The notes beneath the pieces are model-generated. The model was not told where the DNA came from. It saw only the letters and a program-made list of their open reading frames with translations, and did not search any database. Positions 38,667 to 64,000 of a stretch of 64,000 bases of DNA are shown piece by piece. The stretch spans positions 2,619,238-2,683,237 of the forward strand of contig VZRN01004184.1 of NCBI GenBank assembly GCA_013397935.1. Reading direction: 5' to 3'. How positions within the stretch are numbered: position 1 is the stretch's first letter; every line of letters starts with the position of its first letter. Source of the DNA: Dasyornis broadbenti (taxonomy: Eukaryota; Chordata; Aves; Passeriformes; Dasyornithidae). The translations under genes were made by a program, and so were the position numbers.

Positions 38667-39875
38667 GTATGTACAATGATTATAGCATTCATAATTGCAC
38701 TATACCTACAACCAGTTTTAAATTACAAGGTGTTTTAAGAGGGAGCAAAAAATAGCAACTGTTCTTATTATTGTTGTTTTGGATTTGGGAGGGTTAAGGA
38801 TGAAAAACGTCTCATTAGTATGTATTGTTAACTTTGGTAATCAACTAATAAGCCATTCTTTTTTTCCACCTCCCATCCGCTGCTATGTGGCAGCAATTTT
38901 TGTGTTAAGTGCACTCTACTGCCAGTTGGCATTGCAGATAATCAATCCAATTACATGTCTGAACTCTTGAGTTTTCTTCCTAGCAATCATGCACGTGGTC
39001 AAAAAACACCTTTCAACCTAAGCTGCAGAATAAAGGCTCATCAATGTGTGCTGCATTTTTGTTGTTATAAAATTGCACATTTAAATTTCAAGAATGATTT
39101 TCACACTGCTTCATTTACATGTATAAATCTCTTCTAAAGAACATTGCGAGAGGCTGTTTTGCAAGAAAGCCTATCAAATGCCTGTGAATCAATCAACAAT
39201 CAACCTTATCAAGAAAGGTTCCTGAACATGATCTCTCCTCAATAATTTCTTGTAATACAACTAAAGGTGCCTTGAAATTATTACAGAAAACAATCTCATG
39301 TCATAACTGACAAAAGGAGAGATCTAAACTGTCTTTAAATTACTAGACCACATGAAGATGCGTGGTACACCTCATAGCATATTCACTTACATGTTGGTTT
39401 TGGCATTAGAAAATGGTACACTTTCTAAAAAAGGGAACATATGAGCTGAAACTGTGTTTGTTAATCATTTGGCAGTTGACTCAATCAGGTCAGTTCCCAA
39501 CCCATCCATTTGGCATTTCGATCAGTATCTTATGTTTCAAGCGCATTGGTTTTATAAAAAGCCAGATTTGGCAACATGAATTTTGTACAATAAAAATAAT
39601 TTTTCTACTGTGGAAAAAGAACACTTAAAAAAAGCTCTAACTTAAGAAAAAACACCCCACACAACTGAGAAAAACACTCTTTCAGGCTGTAGCCACTGGG
39701 GAAAATGTAGTGTCTATGACTTTTCTATTTGGCATTTGTGAATAAAAGAAGAGAGAAAAAAATGGCACATGGCAATATAAAAGAGATTCTAACATATTCC
39801 ATGTACATCTGAGATTGTGTTTTAATTATTTCATTACTGTCTTCTGTGCACCTTTCTTAACTGTAAAATTGTCAA

Positions 39876-39881
39876 TTTATT
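39876..39881 (-). terminator. Candidate proximal poly(A) signal of GNAQ
   Basis: AATAAA on the minus strand, about 630 nt after the stop codon. Such hexamers are common by chance in AT-rich DNA, so use is unproven. Confidence 0.3.
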
Positions 39882-40512
39882 ATCCTTAGACAACCGTAAT
39901 TCTGTTTTACAATCCCAATATTCTAGTCTCAGAAGTGAAGACAGAATGAAGACACCCATGTAAAGAATTTAAAAATCACAGTATCAATACTTTTTGATCC
40001 TTTAAATAAAGTACATACTGTAAAATTAGAATCACTGATGACTTAAATTGTGATAATAGTGTTTTCCTGACCAAATCACTCAACAGAAAATATTTCACCC
40101 AGGAATGCAACTGGGGAAAAAAAAGGCCATTGTACCTTTTAGAAGATAAGGGGGTAGGAAAGGAGGGGGAGAGAAAGGGTTAGGGAAAGAGGAAACCAGC
40201 TTGATTTTGCTTCAATAGCAAAAAACTGTTATCCTTTGTAAATGTACAACTGAGAATTTGAAACACACTGAGTCACAAGGTTTTGCCTAAAAAATGAGGA
40301 AATGTGCTGTGAATGTACTTCAGCATCTTTTGTTTTTCCTCCATATAGTTTAAATAAAATCATAATATTAACTACAAACTCTGTGGACATTCACAGAGTC
40401 CAGGCCGGCAATAAATTAGTATTATGCAAATTGTTTTCACAGATTATAATACAGTCCCTCTTGTGTATCTTCAATCACAGAAAGTTGGTTTTGCAGGACC
40501 CCCCAGGCACAG

Positions 40513-44087
<3,575 letters not shown>

Positions 44088-44241
44088 CATCATACTCTGG
44101 AAAATAATCAACTAGATGGGAGTACATAATTTTCTCCTCTAATAGATCTTTTTTATTTAGGAACAGAATAACTGAAGAGTTCTGGAACCATGGATATGTG
44201 ATAATTGTCCTAAAGAGTGCTTTGCTTTCTTCCATTCGATT
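44088..44241 (-). CDS. GNAQ: GNAQ exon 6 (NKKD exon)
   Basis: This exon encodes residues 246-296 of G alpha q plus the first base of Gly297. The minus-strand acceptor ends TTATTCCAG and the donor reads GTAAGTATA. Its 154 nt begin in phase 0 at [10 protein letters not shown], just after DNE of exon 5. It carries the helix used for PLC-beta contact ([15 protein letters not shown]) and the guanine-specificity motif NKKD (Asn274-Asp277), then [15 protein letters not shown]. Tyr in FPEYDG, with Glu-Glu-Lys-Ile-Met before it, fits GNAQ; G11 has FPEFDG and DKILYS by family knowledge. It is separated from exon 5 by a 12.5-kb intron and from exon 7 by a 3.4-kb intron. No frameshift or stop is present. 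Confidence 0.98.
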
Positions 44242-58065
<13,824 letters not shown>

Positions 58066-61000
58066 TCATCCCACTGAGGAAAACAGAAAGGAAAACTTGG
58101 GAATGGAAATGGGCTGTGGGGCAGGGAGAAGTACAACAGAAAAAAAAAAGCATTATCGGCAGAAGAGGGGACAAAATTAAAAAATTAACTCTATCCCCAC
58201 TTACATAGCTTCAAGCTAATTCTACAGGAAGGCAGCGTAATTATTTTGGGGGTTTTTCCATACAACTTTGCTTGGCTTTCACAACTAAATTCACCCAAGC
58301 TGTCAATAACATAATTCTAGGAAATCTAGAGACATAGTATTATATAAAGTGTGAGAAATATAAAATTGTTTTGAATATGTAATGTATTTCTTGATACTCA
58401 TTCTGCAGTGCCTATACACACACACTCACACCCCAGGATAAACTAATATGAACCTTCCAAAGAACAATGAACTGCTATAGAATAGATCATTACAAGTTCT
58501 AAAATGACAGGAGGATAAATAGCACTGTTTTGAGACTAAATTAAAAAAAAGGAAAAACCCAATCACTAAGAAATTAAAAAACTCTCCAGATCTTGTTATC
58601 AGAAAACAGCAAAAATTAATTAGTGGGATCTCTGGCACCTGAAGCCCTGCATTCACATTGAAACTTCTGATTAGGTTGATAAACCTGCACTACATTAAAT
58701 ACACTCCAGTTGACTAGCAATTAACCCAAAATTGCTTTAAAATTGCTTGTAAAGGGTCAGCAACTACAACATAAAACGATTCTGTTTATTGGTTAATGGT
58801 GAGTTGCAACCACAAAGCATCAGTGTACTTAAGGTTTTAATTATCTGTCACAAAAGACATCCTCCAAAAAGGATGTGTATCCATGTGTGTCCAGGAGCTG
58901 GACATCTCATGAAATCAGTGCACCAAGAAGCTTATGTGTCGCCATAGTAGACACCTGGAAGAAAGACCGCCATAGGAAACAAAATTCCTTGGCATTTGGC
59001 TAGTTCACAGCAGAAAAATGAGCTACAGTTAGCCACTGAGAAGATAAATTAACCTAGGGATTCCCTCATTCATTCTAGGGGATGAGAGCAATGGTCTTGT
59101 GATTTAGTAAATGATGATGAAGTGCAACCAAGTTCTGTATATGTTCTTTCCCCCGTAGGAATTAGTGAACATGCTCTTTTTAAATAAACCCACACAACAA
59201 ATAATCAGACTTCTTCTAGATGTTCTGATTTACTTTTTAAAGAAATAGTGAGAAGGAGTTATCCTGAAAAATGACAGAAACAAAGAAGTTTTATTTCTAC
59301 CTTACAGTAAGCATACATTTGTTAGCTTTGGGGAGAAGCCAAATTATTATTGGCTCAATTATAGAATTTTATTATAGAATTTCCTTCACTACAATTTTAT
59401 TAATGGAGTATCAATCTAATAGTAAACACCAATGTGAGAAAGATTTATTGAACACTGTATCTCAGGTAAGCCAGAAAGTACTACTCTAAAAATATTTTCT
59501 GACAATGCTGATTAGTTTCTGGCACGGAGAAAAAGGCTTGAGAGTCTTACCACTGGATCTGCCCTCACAGTTTTTTTACACAAAAAGCAGCAGGACAAGC
59601 TCATCATCAATTTGTTGGTGGAAAAGGGGAAAAAACATGTAAGTGAATGACATCCATAACCATCACCATAAGAAAGTGACAGACCCTGAACTAGATTCTT
59701 ATTCCCTCACACCCACAAAAGAATTAGTTTTATTTTGTGATGAAATTTTGGAAGGATATAAAGAAGCACTGGCAGTCATTATATGCTACAGTGGTATTCA
59801 TAAGCAAGAGAATTTAAACTGAATAAATTGGCAGGTGATCCATTTATACATTTGTCTTGTTGCATTCCTTTGGCAACCTTTATCTGTGGTCTCCAAGGGT
59901 GAGCCTGGTCACTGCACCTCAGCACAGTGGGCATGTTACTAAGATATCTTTTAATGCACATCTGGCTGATTTTAGAAATGTGATAAAGCAAAGAGATAAT
60001 AACTATTAAATTACTAAATCTCACTTTTGTTTCTAGAAATCAATAAACAAGTAGATGAGGTTTTGTGGGTTTTTTTGTCCTAGGTTTCAGAAGCATTACT
60101 TTATTCTTAAAAATACTTACTTTTTCCTCATCCTCATTCTTATGCTCAAGTTCTGCTCACTTAGGTTAAACTAAACTAAACTCAGGTCACTACCTTTTCA
60201 CTCATTTTACCTGTAGCCCCTTACAGAGCCCATACGGTCCACAGAGGAGTTCTGATGTATCCCTACTGAGTCTTATTTCATTACCTAGATTTCTTCACTT
60301 AATGGATCAAAGAATGTTGGGCTGTCTAAGAATTGTCCTGAATTATACATTCAAACCCAGAAACAAGGAAGCAGTGTTAAAACCAGTAGGAGTATCTCAT
60401 AGAAAAAAAAAAAAAAAAATCAGAAGGATGCACCAAATCGTTTAAAAAGAAAATCTTTGTGACAATCATAATCAGAATCTACAGGCCAACAAAAGCCATT
60501 TAGAATACACCTTGCATTTTTTGTTTATTTTGTTTTCCACTAATCTTTAGATCCTACCACTCTTTCTTCCAACTTAAAACTTACAAAACAAATGTGTAAT
60601 TCCATCAATTTAAATGAAAATATCCTAGTTCTTTGTTTCACAACTAAGTTATTATTATTGCTATTTTAATGCTGTGAGCATGCAGTAAATAGTCAATGAA
60701 ATTCTTCCTAAATAGAAAAAATATTGTTTTAATTTTGATTTGTGGTTTTCTGTTGTGTTTGTTGTTGTTGTTTCATTCTGTTTTTTTGGGGTTTCTTTAA
60801 ATTTTATTTTACCAGAGATATTTCTGCTGAAAAATTCCTTGTGCTGGAATTCAGATTTAAATCAAGTTTTGCACTGTTATTCTGAAGCAAAGGAGTAGGT
60901 AGGTATTTTCTGCTACTGACAGTTCTGCAGGCAATTACACTTCCTGTTACCCTGTAAGGATATGTAACTTCATGATCTGCTATCAACTTCAAGGGGATTA

Positions 61001-63029
61001 AACTTGTTTCTGAAAATCAAACTGAAAACTTTGCCAGCAGCAGCAACACAAAGTTGCTTTCAAGATATTCTAAAAACATTTAAAATGCTGTAAGTCTCTC
61101 TTAAAATTTATGTAACCTCTAAAATAAAGTAAGAATTTTAAAAAACCCTATTATCTTTAAGTGAGAACACCCATCATTGGGATTGACATCAGGGTCCTTC
61201 CTTTCCATTTTACCCACTGTTTTATATCATTGTCTGAAGATTTTTGATACATTGCAGAAATAAATTTCCCTTTTCAGTCATGTGCAATATTCCTAAAATA
61301 TCAGTTAGAGCAAATCAACCCACATAAGCTCAATACATTATCATAACTTTTGTATTAATTGCAAAACACTAAACCTCTATACCCATGGTACTACATAGAA
61401 AAAACCCAAAACATTTTCTCCTTATGAAGCACAAGAATGGATTTTTGCATTGCATTAGAAGGGGTGGGGTAACAGTCTGATTATTCTGAACAACTAGATT
61501 GTTCAGAGTCAACTGAGTCACTGTTTCAGAATGATGAGAGGGAATATGTAAGTGCATGCAAGTGACTACATAAAAAGAAAAGACAACTACAATACAATTT
61601 ATATTTAAAGACACACCAGCAGCACACACATTTTTCACATACTAATATTCTAACTGTTCCTGTAACATTGGAAATTTATTATTTGACTTATCACAGTTTA
61701 TTTATTGTCACAATAAAGACTTATATTTTCAAATTTTCCTTGTACCAGAAGAATTGAATATTCAACTTTTTTTTTACCCTTATAAAAGCTGGTGTTTGAA
61801 GAAATTCCCTGAACACCACGAAGTGCAGCATTACATGCAAAAGCTTGAAACATCCTACAGCTTAATAAACTAGTAATTTATTTATTTTTAAATTTCTTTA
61901 TCAGGCAGCAACTTTAAACTAAAACTTTAAAAGTGCTAGCTAATGTCAATTATCTTCTGCTTTCAATTGTGTTGGCTCCAGACCACCCTAGCCGCTCCTC
62001 TGGCCATCCCCAGCTGCCAGTTCTTTCACTTGAGCAACAGCTTGATAACACATTTCTGTCAAAACTACTTGGAATAGGGAAGAAACACTACTGAAATTGT
62101 TCAAATAAAGGTAGTTTATTTGATCGATACAGCCTGGGATGTGGGAAGCCCATAAACTCCAGCAGGAAAGCAGGGTTGAGTTACTTCTTCTGCTTATCTG
62201 CAACCAGAAGAGAACTTGTGAAGCCAAGGCTGTGCGAAATGTGTTGAGTTTCTGAATCCAAATGGGTGAGAAGTGAATGAAAATAAACATTTTGATGGGA
62301 TTTTTTAAGTACCTGCTTACTAATGTACTGATTCCTGTGGTTTTAAAGTACTTAGTTAATGCAGCTCTAAAGTACGGACAACTATACTGCTCTCTTGGGC
62401 AAACAAATCCTATGTACAAACAAAAAATTTAAGCATGTAAGAGATACGCACAGTGTATTTTTGGGTAGATGCCTAACTTAAAATGAATTAACAAATACTG
62501 CAATCAGTCTTAGCAATGCACCTAACTCTTCAGTGTATACTACAAATGCTACACTTGCACTCTTACAAACAAACCACAAGACTTGACATAACCACAATCT
62601 TCCGCAGAAGGAGAGTTGCCAATAATTGTCCTGACCAGGTATATTCTCAGTTTATTAGCTTCGAATTTTAAAATCATAATAACAATACAGGTTTTGGAAA
62701 TACCCTGGAAGCTGCCCTGAGGGCTAGTCTGACAATGGGTAACCATAAGTATTACCACAGGAAATCCAGTTGTGTGGGTACATGGTACTATGAGTTCATT
62801 TTCACACCACCTACTAAGAAATCTTGTTTTGATGAGTCACACTGTAGCTATATGGCCTCTCACCCAAACAGTACCTACTCAGTTAGGCATTATACAAAGG
62901 TAAGAAAATAGGAAAAGACATGGTTCTGAGTATATTTATAATACAGACCAAGTTTTAAAAGTTAATTATATCTGTAATTAGTTTTAATAAAAATGAATTT
63001 TAGTGGCTGCTGAGGTAATTTTCCAGGGG

Positions 63030-63043
63030 GTTGCCATAGCAAC
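63030..63043. promoter_or_regulatory. RFX X-box, perfect consensus
   Basis: GTTGCCATAGCAAC fits the X-box rule GTNRCC-N2-RGYAAC exactly, with both half sites intact. It is the binding site of RFX transcription factors, which act in ciliary and immune genes. Confidence 0.6.
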
Positions 63044-63104
63044 AGGCAGAAGATCCATTACTGAGGCAATGAGTATGTAATGAGCTGCTGGCAGTGGCCT
63101 CCCT

Positions 63105-63112
63105 TGACGTCA
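63105..63112. promoter_or_regulatory. Palindromic cAMP-response element
   Basis: TGACGTCA is the full consensus for CREB/ATF binding. It lies 61 bp from the X-box in the same block. Confidence 0.55.
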
Positions 63113-64000
63113 GGAGAAGCTGCCAGTGTCTAGCAACACGCCTGTGATCTGCACGCTGACCAGAAGCAGAGGAAACCTTTTGTTTCCTAGTCAGCACCAA
63201 GAGCGAGGTAATTATTTTTAATGCACTTTACATCATGTATGACAAGGTCCAAGCCTGCAGCCAGCTTCAGGGAAGCTGCCAGGCTATGGAGGTGCTAACA
63301 ACACCCTTGAAAGAAGGCACGTGTCAGAGGTACTGTTAGCCCACATTTCGAAATAAAGAGCAGGAATCGGACTATGAGAGTAGACTGACTGGCTCTATAT
63401 TTTCCTACATGTCTTTCCCATACAGAAAACAAGCAAGGAAGTGAGACTCCTAATCTTAATAAGCAGACTGGAGCTGTTTTAACCAGGAAAGTTCTTTAGG
63501 AGATTAAGTATGACCCCAGTCACCATGAACATGTAGCTCAATACTGAACCTTAATTTCCTAGGGCTACATCAGCTAATGTCAGACCATCAAATCTTACTT
63601 GAATTTACTTTCAGAAATTAAGGTCTTTGAGCACCTTCAACATGAGGCAGACACCAAACAAACACCCTCCTCCAGTCATGAGCTACTACTTAACAGCATC
63701 TTTGAGGTAAGATTTTTCCAAGTAATCAGGTGATAAAGCAGCAGTTTCTAAGGAATAAATCTATGGGATGAATTTCTGTAACTTTAAACTATGTTCAGTG
63801 TATAGCCTAAGTAATCAGGTGCAAGCAGTAAGGCATGTGTAGATAAAGGTAGGAAAGCTACAGCCTTCAATCCACCTCTAACATCATTTCCCTTTCTGAG
63901 GTTAAAAATGAGACTGATCTGCTCATCAGTAATGTCTAACATCTTTTCCTAAACTCAGAATGCAAAACTAGTGTATCAACGCGCTGAATTAATACTCACC

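Larger units (their letters stand above)
36580..40512 (-). other. GNAQ: GNAQ 3' untranslated region (extent uncertain)
   Basis: The sequence directly downstream of the stop codon on the minus strand is AT-rich and has no open frame of note. It holds an AT dinucleotide run, T-rich tracts and several AATAAA hexamers. Mammalian GNAQ transcripts have a 3' UTR of several kilobases (established knowledge), so a long UTR is expected. I set the left end just past a good AATAAA at 36603-36608, but a shorter form ending near 39.86 kb, or a longer one, is possible. No transposon is seen in it. Confidence 0.5.
63001..63215. promoter_or_regulatory. Candidate intronic enhancer with X-box and CRE
   Basis: A compact, relatively GC-rich and non-repetitive block in AT-rich intron 3 of GNAQ. 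It contains a perfect RFX X-box, a perfect palindromic cAMP-response element 61 bp further on, an AP-1-like TAGTCAGCA and a homeodomain-like TAATTATTTTTAATG at its right edge. The clustering is seen directly; enhancer activity and the target gene are inferred. It could instead be an alternative promoter, but I see no CpG island or coding exon there. Confidence 0.45.

Noticed and set aside
63991..64000. Donor-like GGTGAGTATT on the minus strand at the window edge, possibly the exon 3 donor
   Set aside because: Exon 3 must end in TA to complete Tyr159 with the first base of exon 4, but the base before this GT is G. The coding side is outside the window, so it cannot be confirmed.

Overview
The window is vertebrate nuclear DNA and almost certainly from a bird. 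It is AT-rich and intron-dominated. It contains CR1 LINE fragments in both orientations and several copies of the long avian endogenous-retrovirus LTRs, and it encodes four spliced exons of a highly conserved metazoan gene. There is no bacterial-type gene organisation. Nearly all longer open frames are chance frames in low-complexity, LTR or CpG-rich DNA.

The one protein-coding gene is GNAQ (G-protein alpha subunit q) on the minus strand, running right to left. The window holds its last four coding exons: exon 4 (57893-58021), exon 5 (56781-56910), exon 6 (44088-44241) and exon 7 (40513-40703, with the stop codon). Their lengths (129, 130, 154 and 191 nt), phases and splice sites join into one open frame of 201 codons plus stop. 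This covers residues 160-359 of the 359-residue family protein, plus split codons. Included are switch I arginine 183, the switch II DVGGQ motif with Gln209, the NKKD and TCAT guanine-binding motifs, and the receptor-coupling tail EYNLV. Exons 1-3 lie beyond the right edge. The 3' UTR follows to the left of 40513 and probably runs several hundred bases to about 4 kb.

Left of the gene (about 1-36.5 kb) is intergenic DNA, the direction in which the paralogue GNA14 is expected. I found no GNA14 exon. This part holds CR1 pieces (about 621, 1695, 17295, 23943 and 28611), three LTRs of roughly 580-590 bp, a longer LTR split by one of them (a nested insertion at 10.7-12.3 kb), several A/C- or T/G-dominated low-complexity tracts, and one strong CpG island at 29.2-29.8 kb with a YY1-like element and no assigned gene.

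The introns of GNAQ (40.7-64 kb) are nearly free of recognisable transposons. Intron 3 has a compact element at about 63.0-63.2 kb with a perfect RFX X-box and a perfect palindromic CRE; it is the best regulatory candidate in the window. I found no new multi-gene system. The items worth following are the orphan CpG island, the X-box/CRE element, the nested LTR and the 3' UTR end choice.
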